A stretch of 64,000 bases of DNA, from contig NC_007626.1 in assembly GCF_000009985.1 (NCBI RefSeq), forward strand, positions 1,574,745 through 1,638,744, given 5' to 3'. This document shows, piece after piece, positions 26,101-34,221 of the stretch (positions are counted from its first letter, which is position 1; every line of letters begins with the position of its first letter). The position numbers and the translations under genes were made by a program. The notes under the pieces were generated by a model. That model saw only the letters and a program-made list of their open reading frames with translations. It had not been told where the DNA came from and searched no databases. The stretch comes from Paramagnetospirillum magneticum AMB-1 (GTDB lineage Bacteria > Pseudomonadota > Alphaproteobacteria > Rhodospirillales > Magnetospirillaceae).

Positions 26101-29100
26101 GTGGGGTCTTCATCAACAGCCGCCGGAATTCTTTCGAGTCGAGCATCGAGATCCTGCGCGAGGGATTCGTCGAGTGTCAGGCGGCGGGCGACTATTCCTA
26201 TGCCGTCTATGGCGCCCTGGAGATGTGCTGGCTGACCCTGGAAAGCGGGGCTCATCTCGACGAGCTGGACGCGGCGTCGGTGACCTATTCGGCCTTTGCC
26301 GAACAGAGCCGGAATATTGGACTCCTGAATGCCTTGCGGGCCCAGAAGGCGTTTGTTTCCAGCCTGACCGGTGCCCTCGACCCCACCGGGTATCTGGAGA
26401 ACGGCGCGGAATTCCTGGCGGCTTTGACCGGCGCCAAGTTCGGCACCGGTGTCGCCTATTTCCACCTGATGGGCCAAATGGTAGCCCTGCTGCGCGGCGA
26501 GTACCTTCAGGCCAGGGACCAGAGCCTGAAGGTCGCCGCATCCCTGAAAAGCATCACCGGATGGGTGGCCGAGACCACCTACCACCTGCTGGCCGTTCTG
26601 ACATTGTCGCAGCTCGACCTCCCCGTGGAGGAGCGGCGGCAGGAGATGCTGGGGCATGTGGACCTGTTGCGCCGCCGGGCCGGCGACAGCCCCAGGAACT
26701 ACGGATGCCGGTACTCTCTGGCCCTGGCCGAGCTGGCGCGCCTGGACGGGGATGTGCTGGAGGCGCAGCGGCGCTACGAGGAGGCGATCGCCTCGGCCCG
26801 CGATGGGGGCTTCCTCCACCTGGAGGCCATGGCCTATGAATCCGCCTCCCGGTTCTACAGGGAACGGGAAATGGCCCTGATCGCCGAAACATATCTTCGC
26901 AAGGCGCGGGATTGCTACGCCCAGTGGGGGGCGGTGGACAAGGTAAGGCGGATCGAGAGCGAGCAGCCCGAACTCGGTGCAGAGCATATCCAGTCCGCCA
27001 AGGGAAGCGAAAGTCCGGCTCAGGCCCAAAATCTCGATGTCATCAGCGTGGTCAAGGCCTCCCAGGCGGTCTCGGGGGAGATCGCGCTGGACCGGCTGGT
27101 GGAAACGCTGTTGCGGATCACGGTGGAGAATGCCGGGGCGCAACGCGGCGCGCTGATCGTCGACCTGAACGGTACGCCAACGGTGGTGGCCCAGGCCCGG
27201 ATCGGTGACGGTGCGGTGTCGGTCGAGTCCCAGCGCAGGGTGCCCAATGGGGCGGACCTGCCCGAAAAGGTGCTGAACTACGTCCACCGCGCCTGGAAGC
27301 GTGTGCTGTTGGACGACGCGTTGCAGGACAACGATTTCAGTTCGGACCCCTATCTCAGGGCCGGTAAGGTCCGCTCGGTGCTGTGCCTGCCCATGGTCAA
27401 GCAATCGAGGCTTATCGGATTGCTGTACCTGGAAAACAGCCACGTTTCCCACGTTTTTACCGCCGATCGGGTAGCGGTTCTCGATCTGCTGGCCTCCCAG
27501 GCGGCCATCTCCCTGGAAAACGCCCTGCTCTACGAGGATCTGCAGCGCCACCGCGACGACCTGGAGCGGACGGTGGCCGAGCGAACCGCCCAGTTGGTCG
27601 AGAAGAAGGAGCAACTGGACAAGATTTTGAACGAGCAGGAAATCATCCTGGAAAATGCGTCTCTCGGCATCGTGGTCGTCAAGCTGACCGCCGATGGCCG
27701 CCGGGTGATCCAGCGGGCCAATATCGCCGCCGGGCGTTTGCTTGGCTATGCTCCGGGGGCGCTCGAAGGCATGGAGACGCGGGCGGTCTGGACCAGCGAG
27801 GAAGACTTCCGGCTGGTGGGCGAGGCCTACAAGCTGATGGCCGAGGGCCAGACCTATAGCGGCGAGCACGCCATTCGGCGGAGAAACGGCGAGAGGGGGG
27901 TCTGCAAGCTGGTCGGGGCGGCTGCCGATCCGTCTGATCTGTCCAAGGGAACCATCTGGCTGATCGAGGACATTACCGACCGCCGCGCCGCCGATGCGGC
28001 GCTCCGGGCCGCCAAGGACCTCGCGGAGGAAATGGCCGCCGCCTTCCGCGACAAAAGCGAGCAGGTGGCCAGCCTTCTCGATAATTCCGGCCAGGGCTTC
28101 CTGTCATTCGGCGCCAATCTGGTGGTTGATTCCCAATACAGCCGGGCGTGCGAGACCATGCTGGGCCAGTCACCGGCGGGCAAGGACGTGGCCAGCCTCC
28201 TTTTCCCGGATGAGGCTGCAAAGGCTGATCTGCTGCGTCTTGGCGTCCCGGAGGCTTTGAAGGAGCGAGAGCCCTTCAAGCGGGAGCTGTACCTGTCCCT
28301 GCTGCCCACCGAGGTCCGGCTGCGCGACCTGATCCTTGCGATCGAGTACTCGGTGCTGGAGAGTGGGCACCTCATGCTCGTCCTCACCGACATCACCGAG
28401 GAGCGCCGTCTGGAGGACAGGGTTCGCAGCAATCACAAGATTCTCCAGATGGTGGTCACGGCGGTCACCGACAGCCGTGACTTCTTTGACTCCGTCAATG
28501 CCTTCCGTCGGTTCACCCAGGCCGAGATACCCGCGCTGGCCCATTCACCCCTGCCGCCGTCCGGGGTGTTGGAAGGGTTGTACCGGGAGGTTCACACCTT
28601 CAAGGGCACGCTGAACCAGTTTAGTTTCCAATACACGCCCGAAGCCCTGCATTGCCTGGAGGGGCGCCTTGGCGAGATGCGGGCACGGAAGGATGGCCTT
28701 TCGGCCGACGATATCCGCGCCGCGGTCGCCGCGGTGCCGCTGGAGCCACCCTTCGAGCGGGATCTGAGCCAGTTGCGCGAGATCATCGGGGACGACTTCC
28801 TGGACCGGGGCGAGCGGATCACCCTCACGGCGGAACAGGTCGTCCAGCTGGAACGCCTGGCCTCCGACCTTTTGCGTGGTGAGGCGATCGACACGGCGGT
28901 ACCCGAGATCAGAAGGCTGCTCGTCGAGATTGGCTTTCTGCGCAAGACTCCGCTGTGTGACACCTTGTCCGGACATCGCAATACGGTGGCGCAGGTGGCA
29001 GCTCGGCTGGAAAAGAACGTGGCCCCCGTCGAGATCTCGGGTGGCGAGGATATATGGATTGACCCCAAGACCTTTGCCCCGTTCCTCCGCTCGCTGGCCC

Positions 29101-29525
29101 ATGTCTTCCGGAACGCCGTGACCCATGGCATCGAGGACCCGGATTCGAGGCTGCTGGCGGGCAAGAACGAAAGCGGGCGGATCACCTGCAAGGTCGGCCG
29201 GACCGCCGATTCCATCCATCTGAGTATTGCCGACGATGGGGTGGGTATCGATCAGGGCGCCGTCAGGACCAGGGTCGTGGAAGCGGGCCTGATGCCGGCC
29301 GAAGCGGTGGCCGCCATGACCGAGGCCCAGGTGCTCGACCTGATCTTCCTGGATTCCATGACCACCAATGTCCACCTCGACCAGTTCTCCGGCCGTGGGG
29401 TCGGGCTGGCCGCCGTGCGCGCCGAAACGGCAAAGCTTGGCGGAACGGTGGCGGTCCGCACCCGTCCTGGACAGGGGACCGAGTTCGTCTTCACCCTGCC
29501 GTTCCAGGGCGAAGGGCAGGGGTGA
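23142..29525 (+). CDS. giant multidomain sensor: pseudokinase, AAA ATPase, helical repeats, GAF, PAS, HPt and CheA-like ATPase
   Basis: About 2127 aa (GTG 23142 preferred; open from 23097). Domains in order: Ser/Thr-kinase-like (about 20-290), with HKGIKP in place of HRDxKP and TSFGFAS in place of DFG, so probably inactive, but with 'YMAPEQTGRMN' intact; AAA_16-like ATPase with Walker A GYSGIGKS (about 341) and 'LFLDDLQWID'; a long TPR-like helical region (about 600-1270); GAF (about 1300-1455); coiled coil; PAS (about 1500-1615). At the end is an HPt-like segment 'VHTFKGTLNQF' (about 1816) and a CheA-type ATPase (N box 'HVFRNAVTHGIED', G boxes 'DDGVGID' and 'SGRGVGL'). The phosphate acceptor is therefore HPt, not HisKA. 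No response regulator is adjacent. Confidence 0.88.
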   Translation: MSISVTDRFLATLRRTEVLCRDGDTVLWRAQAEDAGAALVRVAADEVPSVRVAARLAHEFGLRGCLDSDWAVRPQLLAGQGGRAELVLEDPGGIVLDALLRHHSKSRSGEKGLAVEGFLVLALRMAEALAKLHAAGLVHKGIKPGAMLVAPDGDSIRFTSFGFASVLPRHQMPPEPIESIEGDLAYMAPEQTGRMNRSVDCRSDLYSLGIVFFEMLAGRLPFDSNDPAELVHFHVARRPPPLSRFREDVPVVVLEMVAKLLSKAAEDRYQTAKGLAADLRICLEDWRGTGAIAPFLLGANDRPDRLVIPEKLYGREAELRQLLDAAGRVTGDGALEVVFVAGYSGIGKSVLVGELQKALVGSNTFFATGKFDQYKRHIPYATWAQAFQGCVRQILGLDDARLVKWRLAILDAVGQNGRLITDLIPDLALLIGEQPLVPELPPNEAQHRFFTTFRRFLARWATERHPLVLFLDDLQWIDPGSLKLLEYLAGRSELGHLLLVCAYRDNEVGPAHPLTLAKDAIRARTRIEEIPLRPLSTGHLRQLVAETLSCPAARAQPLVEIIGGKTGGNPFFTIQFMHGLFEEQLLSPGPEGWQWDMERIAAKNFTDNVVDLMVGKILRLPEKTQEVMRRLACLGNMVPVRKLALVHDGAAETLDADLGDALRASYLVRRNDTIHFSHDRIQEAAYSLLPAGDRPAEHLRIARKLAAGLDPAGFDDAIFEIVGHFTQGVELVSDPEERYRLGRWCALAGEKAKASAAYVTAQTFFVQAMDLLPPDAWDHDYDRTLWLYLERVTCELLLGNFQQVDDLLPFVLERTRGNADRARAYRLLILRNQVAGRYGDAVDIALNVLGLFGLDCPASPAEVDQAVAQGRREASANLRGREIGALIDAPAMTDPEALAMIGILADCLPCSFLARPDLYGWLALNGLNITLRQGNTGDSCSIYMGYAIVLVSEFGEIDESLQYADLALKLQETLSRPDLKGRILVRSGVFINSRRNSFESSIEILREGFVECQAAGDYSYAVYGALEMCWLTLESGAHLDELDAASVTYSAFAEQSRNIGLLNALRAQKAFVSSLTGALDPTGYLENGAEFLAALTGAKFGTGVAYFHLMGQMVALLRGEYLQARDQSLKVAASLKSITGWVAETTYHLLAVLTLSQLDLPVEERRQEMLGHVDLLRRRAGDSPRNYGCRYSLALAELARLDGDVLEAQRRYEEAIASARDGGFLHLEAMAYESASRFYREREMALIAETYLRKARDCYAQWGAVDKVRRIESEQPELGAEHIQSAKGSESPAQAQNLDVISVVKASQAVSGEIALDRLVETLLRITVENAGAQRGALIVDLNGTPTVVAQARIGDGAVSVESQRRVPNGADLPEKVLNYVHRAWKRVLLDDALQDNDFSSDPYLRAGKVRSVLCLPMVKQSRLIGLLYLENSHVSHVFTADRVAVLDLLASQAAISLENALLYEDLQRHRDDLERTVAERTAQLVEKKEQLDKILNEQEIILENASLGIVVVKLTADGRRVIQRANIAAGRLLGYAPGALEGMETRAVWTSEEDFRLVGEAYKLMAEGQTYSGEHAIRRRNGERGVCKLVGAAADPSDLSKGTIWLIEDITDRRAADAALRAAKDLAEEMAAAFRDKSEQVASLLDNSGQGFLSFGANLVVDSQYSRACETMLGQSPAGKDVASLLFPDEAAKADLLRLGVPEALKEREPFKRELYLSLLPTEVRLRDLILAIEYSVLESGHLMLVLTDITEERRLEDRVRSNHKILQMVVTAVTDSRDFFDSVNAFRRFTQAEIPALAHSPLPPSGVLEGLYREVHTFKGTLNQFSFQYTPEALHCLEGRLGEMRARKDGLSADDIRAAVAAVPLEPPFERDLSQLREIIGDDFLDRGERITLTAEQVVQLERLASDLLRGEAIDTAVPEIRRLLVEIGFLRKTPLCDTLSGHRNTVAQVAARLEKNVAPVEISGGEDIWIDPKTFAPFLRSLAHVFRNAVTHGIEDPDSRLLAGKNESGRITCKVGRTADSIHLSIADDGVGIDQGAVRTRVVEAGLMPAEAVAAMTEAQVLDLIFLDSMTTNVHLDQFSGRGVGLAAVRAETAKLGGTVAVRTRPGQGTEFVFTLPFQGEGQG

Positions 29526-29543
29526 GCTGACCGGCCGCAATCC

Positions 29544-29566
29544 CCGCTCTGACATTGCCAGAGTGG
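29544..29566. terminator. hairpin between convergent sensor and diguanylate cyclase genes
   Basis: An 8-bp stem (CCGCTCTG / CAGAGTGG, one G-T pair) with a 7-nt loop in the 57-bp convergent gap. There is no clear T-run on either strand; a bidirectional terminator is plausible by position. Confidence 0.45.
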
Positions 29567-29582
29567 AGACCGCGGCGCGAAC

Positions 29583-31445
29583 TCAGTATTCCTTCTTGTT
29601 TTCCCACATGGATTCGTTGAAGCGCACCACCCGGTTGCGGCCATTTTCCTTGGCCTGGTACAGGGCGACGTCGGCGAACTTCACCGCCTGCCAGAAGGTG
29701 TCGCTGTCGGTGGGGAAGTCGGACAGGCCGATGGAAATGGTCTTGCGGATGGTCACCGTTCCCGTCTGCACCACCAGGGCTTCCACCAGGGCACGGATCT
29801 TCTCGGCGACCTGATCGGCTTCGGCCGACGGCGTGTCGACCAGGACGATCAGGAATTCCTCGCCGCCGAAGCGGATCACCAGATCCGAGGCCCGAACCGC
29901 CTGGCGCAGTACCTTGGACAGGGCCTTGAGCACCGCATCGCCGGCATCGTGGCCATAGGTGTCGTTGACCATCTTGAAGTGGTCGAGATCCAGCATCATC
30001 ACCGTCAGGGCGGATTTGCGCCGATGGACGTTGGCCACCAGGGTGTCGACGTATTCTTCGAGGAATCGGCGGTTGTTCAGCCCGGTCATGGGATCGCTGA
30101 GCGACGATTCCCGCAAGGTCTCCATCAACCGCTTGGTCTCCAGCACCGGAGCGGCCTCGCGCAGATAGACGTTCACGTAGGGAATCTTGCTGAGCAGGTG
30201 CTGCTCCTGCCCCTCGGAGGCCACCAACTGCAACACGTTGCCCACCGAGCCGGACTGGATGATGGGCAGGCAGATATGCTTGTAGCCGCTGGTGTCGTTT
30301 TCCGGCTGGAAGGCGTAGCAGATGGCCGGGTTGGTGACGCCATCGACCATGTGGCCGGTGCGCCGCGCGCGGCAGCCCTCGCTGCGCACCAGGATCTGCG
30401 GGTCGCACCAACGGCATGAACTGTCGGGGACGCCGTCCACGAACAGCGGGGTCATCTGGTTCTTGTTGGGCACGATCTCGTAGAGCGAGAAGGTCTTGAT
30501 GCCGAACTCTCCATCCAGGGTCCGGGCCAGGCGCTCGTGGATCTCGGCCTTGGTCTCGTCCTCCTCGATGGCCTGCTTGAAGCGGGCGGCGCGCGACAGC
30601 CCGTCCACCATGTCGATGGTGGCGTTCAGCAGGTTCTCGTCGGGGCTGGGGGTGCGGTTGGTCAGGCGGGCGACGCTGTCGCCGATGCGGTTCAGGCCGT
30701 TGTCGAGAAAGGCCAGAAGGCGGTTCATGTCGGCGGCGATCTGGCCGACCTCGTCCTCGGTCCGCTGGCTGACCTGGCCCTTGAAGTCGCCGCGAAGCGC
30801 CCGCTGGACCGCCAGTTCCACATTGAGGGCGGTGGTCGAGACCGGCTGGATGACGCGCCGGATCAGGAAGAAGGTCGCGGCGCTGAACAGCACCACGATT
30901 CCGACGATTCCGGCGACGGTCAGCAGGGCCTTGGACTTCAGGTCCTCGATGGACATGGACAGCGTCACCGCGCCCAGCACCGCGCCTTCCTGCACCTGAT
31001 GGCATTGCAGGCAGTTGGGCGAGCCGCGGGTCGAGGCGACGAAGGGAATGGTGCCGCGGAAGATGGTGCCGTTGGGGCTTTCCTCGACGCGGTAGACGGG
31101 CTTGCCGTCGTGGAGAACCTGCTGCTCCACCTCATCGTTGGGAGTCTCGCGCCCCAGGCCCTTGCCAAACTGCTGCTCCACCAGGGGCGAGCGGACCACC
31201 TGGGCCGAGGTCAGGCCCTGGACGTCCATCAGGCGGCTGAGAAAGCTTTCCCGCTTGTCGATGACGCCGTTGATCATGGATTCGGTCAGGTGGACGCGAA
31301 CGATTTCGGCGGCGGTGCGGATGTGGTCAGTGGCCGACGCGATCGAAAACGAGCGAAAGGCGTACAGATTGATCGCCACCAGCATGAAGACCAAGCTGAC
31401 GGCCATGGCCACGAAAAACATCGTGACCTTTGAGTTCAAGCTCAT
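29583..31445 (-). CDS. diguanylate cyclase (GGDEF) with periplasmic CxxCH motif, HAMP and Cys-rich GAF-like domain
   Basis: 620 aa from ATG 31445. Two transmembrane helices (about 8-30 and 170-195) bracket a periplasmic sensor domain containing CLQCH (145-149), a c-type haem attachment motif. HAMP follows ('RRVIQPVSTTALNVELAVQRA'), then a GAF-like domain with several cysteines ('DSSCRWCDPQ', 'SEGCRARR', 'PAICYAF', 'KHICLPI'), then a GGDEF domain with the active-site 'RFGGEEFLIVL' near residue 525. It should make c-di-GMP in response to a redox or ligand signal read by haem. Given the nearby EPS locus, a link to EPS control is a reasonable guess. Confidence 0.9.
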   Translation of the reverse strand: MSLNSKVTMFFVAMAVSLVFMLVAINLYAFRSFSIASATDHIRTAAEIVRVHLTESMINGVIDKRESFLSRLMDVQGLTSAQVVRSPLVEQQFGKGLGRETPNDEVEQQVLHDGKPVYRVEESPNGTIFRGTIPFVASTRGSPNCLQCHQVQEGAVLGAVTLSMSIEDLKSKALLTVAGIVGIVVLFSAATFFLIRRVIQPVSTTALNVELAVQRALRGDFKGQVSQRTEDEVGQIAADMNRLLAFLDNGLNRIGDSVARLTNRTPSPDENLLNATIDMVDGLSRAARFKQAIEEDETKAEIHERLARTLDGEFGIKTFSLYEIVPNKNQMTPLFVDGVPDSSCRWCDPQILVRSEGCRARRTGHMVDGVTNPAICYAFQPENDTSGYKHICLPIIQSGSVGNVLQLVASEGQEQHLLSKIPYVNVYLREAAPVLETKRLMETLRESSLSDPMTGLNNRRFLEEYVDTLVANVHRRKSALTVMMLDLDHFKMVNDTYGHDAGDAVLKALSKVLRQAVRASDLVIRFGGEEFLIVLVDTPSAEADQVAEKIRALVEALVVQTGTVTIRKTISIGLSDFPTDSDTFWQAVKFADVALYQAKENGRNRVVRFNESMWENKKEY

Positions 31446-31693
31446 AATCCGTGACTTCCCCCAAGATGCTGCAGGCGGAATCGGCATAAGACCCCCGGCC
31501 GATTCAAAAGACTCACTGGTTGCTATCATCTATGTTCAATGCATCTTTAGGTGCATTGCTCGTCATAATACTGTCAGGGAGAGAGGCTGGCAATCGTCGG
31601 CGCATTCAGTCTTTGGGCCGCCTGTCCGGTCGGGGAGGAGGGCGGTGACTTCTCCGTGACCCCCGTGCTACATTAGGGTTGTCTACACCGCCC
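31446..31693. other. divergent intergenic region, no gene seen
   Basis: 248 bp between the leftward diguanylate cyclase and the rightward DUF2946 gene. It must hold both promoters. It is relatively AT-rich near 31510-31590; I could not assign boxes with confidence. Confidence 0.4.
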
Positions 31694-32110
31694 ATGGCGG
31701 CAATGCGGGGATTGATGGCTTTCGTTCCGGGCAAGGCATCGGTGGTTGCGGCACGGCGGACCTGCATCAGGCGGCTTGCCGCCTGGGCGGGCGTGCTGGC
31801 CCTGGTGCTGCAGATTCTGCTGCCGGCCGGTCAGGCCGGCGCCGCGCTGTCGGTGGATCAGGAACTTGAAGCCTCCATCTGCCATTCCGGCGAGGCCGGC
31901 GGCACTCCTGTTTCGTCCAAGGTCGTCCACGATCATTGCCAGTACTGCCAGATTCACGCCGGCGCCAAGCTCCTGCTCGCGCCGCTGTCGTGGAGCGCGG
32001 CCCCCATCCCGCCGACGCCGGTCGTCGTCGCGGCGCCCGTGGAGGGGGCCATACCGGGTAATCCCGGTCATCTTCCCCATCCCCAACGCGGCCCCCCGTC
32101 CTTCTCCTGA
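31694..32110 (+). CDS. DUF2946-like small exported/membrane protein
   Basis: 138 aa from ATG 31694 (31715 is also possible). An N-terminal hydrophobic segment (LAAWAGVLALVLQILLPAGQAGA) is followed by 'ICHSGEAGG...VHDHCQYCQIHAG', the conserved Cys/His cluster of DUF2946, and a proline-rich tail. These proteins often sit in copper-related or TonB-receptor loci. The next gene is NosL-like, which supports a metal-handling role, inferred only. Confidence 0.72.
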   Translation: MAAMRGLMAFVPGKASVVAARRTCIRRLAAWAGVLALVLQILLPAGQAGAALSVDQELEASICHSGEAGGTPVSSKVVHDHCQYCQIHAGAKLLLAPLSWSAAPIPPTPVVVAAPVEGAIPGNPGHLPHPQRGPPSFS

Positions 32111-32244
32111 TTCCTGTCGTTGAAGCAGGCGGGCTGGAGACGGGATCGGTGCGCCCTGATCGCATCGCTCTGGACGGGTCTCGGCCTCGCCCTGCTGGTG
32201 AAGACTTCATCCCGTTGATGACTTGAGTTCCATAGGAGAGCGTA

Positions 32245-32847
32245 ATGAACCGTCGCAAGTTCCTGGCCGCCGGCACCACTTTGGGTCTTGCCGCCACCCT
32301 GGCCGTTCCCGCCGTGGCCGCCGAGGGGGATGGCACCCCCATGCAGTTCACGCCCAAGAAGCCCAAGGACCCGACTCCGCTGGTCGATGAACTGGCCAAG
32401 TACCCCAAGTGCCCCTATTGCGGCATGGATCGCACCGAGTACCATTTCAGCCGCCATCTGGTGCACTACTCGGACGATCTGGTGGACGGCACCTGTTCCC
32501 TCCACTGCGCCGCCGTGTCGCTGTCGGTCAACCTGGACCGGGTGCCCAAGGCCATCTACGCCCCTGACAACGGCTCGGGCGAGGCCGTCAAGCCGCTGAC
32601 CAATGCCGAGGCCGCGACCTATGTCATCGGCGGCGAGCACCGGGGCGTCATGACCAAGAAGCCCAAGACCTCGTTCGCCGCCAAGCTGGCCGCCGAGGCG
32701 GCCAAGGGCGACGGCGAGTTGGCGGACTTCGACAAGGCCCTGATGCTCACCTATATGGGCATGGCCGAGGACACCCGGATGATCCGCATGAAGCGCGATG
32801 AGCGTCGCCGCAAGATGATGGGCGAGCATCAGATGCACAAAGGCTGA
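32245..32847 (+). CDS. NosL-like copper-binding protein with Tat signal
   Basis: 200 aa; ATG 32245 with AGGAGAG upstream. It begins MNRRKFLAAGTTLGL, a Tat-type twin-arginine signal, cleaved probably after 'AVAA'. The mature part has 'YPKCPYCGMDR', the C-x-x-C-G-M motif of NosL/MerB-like copper proteins, then 'CSLHCAAVSLSVN' and a His/Met-rich C-terminus (KMMGEHQMHKG). NosL delivers Cu(I) to nitrous oxide reductase, but no nos genes are in the window. A general periplasmic copper chaperone or sensor role fits. Confidence 0.78.
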   Translation: MNRRKFLAAGTTLGLAATLAVPAVAAEGDGTPMQFTPKKPKDPTPLVDELAKYPKCPYCGMDRTEYHFSRHLVHYSDDLVDGTCSLHCAAVSLSVNLDRVPKAIYAPDNGSGEAVKPLTNAEAATYVIGGEHRGVMTKKPKTSFAAKLAAEAAKGDGELADFDKALMLTYMGMAEDTRMIRMKRDERRRKMMGEHQMHKG

Positions 32848-32856
32848 TCCGGCCTT

Positions 32857-32879
32857 GGGGGAGGCCGTCGGCCTCCCCC
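32857..32879 (+). terminator. strong hairpin after the NosL-like gene
   Basis: Perfect 10-bp stem GGGGGAGGCC / GGCCTCCCCC with a 3-nt loop, ten bases after the stop, followed by GCTTT. A rho-independent terminator is likely, although the T-run is short. Confidence 0.75.
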
Positions 32880-32898
32880 GCTTTCATAGGGAAATGTC

Positions 32899-32964
32899 AT
32901 GAGTCTGCTTGCCGTCTCGCCGCCTTTGCTCGTCCTGCCTCCCGTCACGGGCGCCGGCGGATGA
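32899..32964 (+). CDS. possible 21-codon leader ORF coupled to the ATP-grasp gene
   Basis: ATG 32899 (AGGGAAA upstream) encodes MSLLAVSPPLLVLPPVTGAGG and stops at TGA 32962-32964, overlapping the ATG of the ATP-grasp gene (ATGA). It may be a translational-coupling leader. Its hydrophobic, proline-rich sequence has no known match that I can name. A chance ORF is possible. Confidence 0.4.
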   Translation: MSLLAVSPPLLVLPPVTGAGG

Positions 32965-34133
32965 GGGCTGTTTCCGTTCCCGAGGAGGAGATGTGGGCGG
33001 CGTTGGGCGCCCAGTTGGGCGATGCCGGGATCGGCGGTGAGTTGCGGGGGCGCGCCGGGCTGTTGTCTCCCTGCGCCGTCATCTTGCCCCGTGACCAGAT
33101 CGACGGTCTGGCGCGGGCGGTTGCGGCCCTGCATGCCGTATTCTCCGCACCACCCCTGGCGGTTGCGGCCATGGAGGTCGCCCGGGGCGAAAGCCTGCCC
33201 GATCACGGCCTGGGCGGCTGGATGCTGGGCTTCGACTTTCATCTGACCGAGGACGGGCCGCGCCTGATCGAGATCAATACCAATCCCGGCGGCATGCTGG
33301 CGGTGGCGGCCCAGGCCCGCGCCCTGGTCGCCTGCCGGCCCGAGCTGGGCCAGCCCCCCGAGGTCGAGGCCATGGCGCTGGAGGCCTTTCGCGATGAATG
33401 GCGGCGCCAGCGCGCCGGGCAAGGTCTCTCCAGCGTGGCGATCATCGACGACGATCCCGCCGACCAGTACCTCGCCCCAGAATTCCAGCTGTATCGCCGC
33501 CTGTTCGAGCGGGCCGGTCTTCGAGCCGCCATCCTCGATCCGGGCCAGTTTCGCGCGGGCTCGGCCGACATGGTCTACAACCGGCTGGTGGATTTCAGCC
33601 TGGACTCCCCCGCCCACGCCGCCCTGGCCGAGGCCTGGCGCAGCGGCGAGACGGTGGTCACCCCCGATCCCCGCGCCCATTTCCTTTATTCCGACAAGCG
33701 GGTGCTGGCGCTGCTGTCCGACGGCGAGGCCCTGGGGGCCATGGGGATTGGCGCCGACATCGCCATGGCGGTCGCCGCCATCGTCCCGCCGACCATTCCG
33801 GTTTCCGCCATCAATGCCGAGGAATTGTGGGCGGGGCGCCGGCAATGGTTCTTCAAGCCGGCAAAGGGCCATGCCGGCAAGGCGGTCTATCGCGGCGAGA
33901 AGCTGTCGCGCTCCACCTGGCCCACCATCCTGGCCTCGCCCTATGTGGCCCAGCGCTATATTCCGCCGCCGCGTCTGGCGGTGGCGCATGCGGGCGCCAG
34001 CCTGAAGATGGATATCCGGGTTAACGCCTGGCAGGGCCGGGTCGTTCAGATGGCCGCCCGGCTTTACGAGGGCCAGACCACCAATTTCCGCACGCCCGGC
34101 GGCGGCTTCGCCCCGGTCTTTCCCGAGCCATGA
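32961..34133 (+). CDS. ATP-grasp-like protein of unknown function
   Basis: 390 aa. 'GWMLGFDFHLTEDGPRLIEINTNPGGML' carries the E-x-N Mg-ATP signature of ATP-grasp ligases, but in the N-terminal half, while 'RRQWFFKPAKGHAGKAVYRGEKL' (nucleotide-binding lysine segment) lies near residue 295. The order appears permuted relative to glutathione synthetase. The substrate is unknown; no signal peptide. It starts in an overlap with a tiny upstream ORF and is followed 88 bp later by a membrane cytochrome c gene. Confidence 0.72.
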   Translation: MRAVSVPEEEMWAALGAQLGDAGIGGELRGRAGLLSPCAVILPRDQIDGLARAVAALHAVFSAPPLAVAAMEVARGESLPDHGLGGWMLGFDFHLTEDGPRLIEINTNPGGMLAVAAQARALVACRPELGQPPEVEAMALEAFRDEWRRQRAGQGLSSVAIIDDDPADQYLAPEFQLYRRLFERAGLRAAILDPGQFRAGSADMVYNRLVDFSLDSPAHAALAEAWRSGETVVTPDPRAHFLYSDKRVLALLSDGEALGAMGIGADIAMAVAAIVPPTIPVSAINAEELWAGRRQWFFKPAKGHAGKAVYRGEKLSRSTWPTILASPYVAQRYIPPPRLAVAHAGASLKMDIRVNAWQGRVVQMAARLYEGQTTNFRTPGGGFAPVFPEP

Positions 34134-34221
34134 GGCCCAAGACGGAAGACGGGCGGCGCGGACCCGGCTATCCTTGGCGCCCGAGGCCCCACGGGGGGCG
34201 GAGGCAGGAGTTGCTTCAGGC

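Noticed and set aside
24759..27869. A 1036-codon open frame antisense to the giant sensor gene
   Set aside because: High GC gives long antisense frames. The + strand has clear ATPase, GAF and PAS motifs here, while the antisense product has none.
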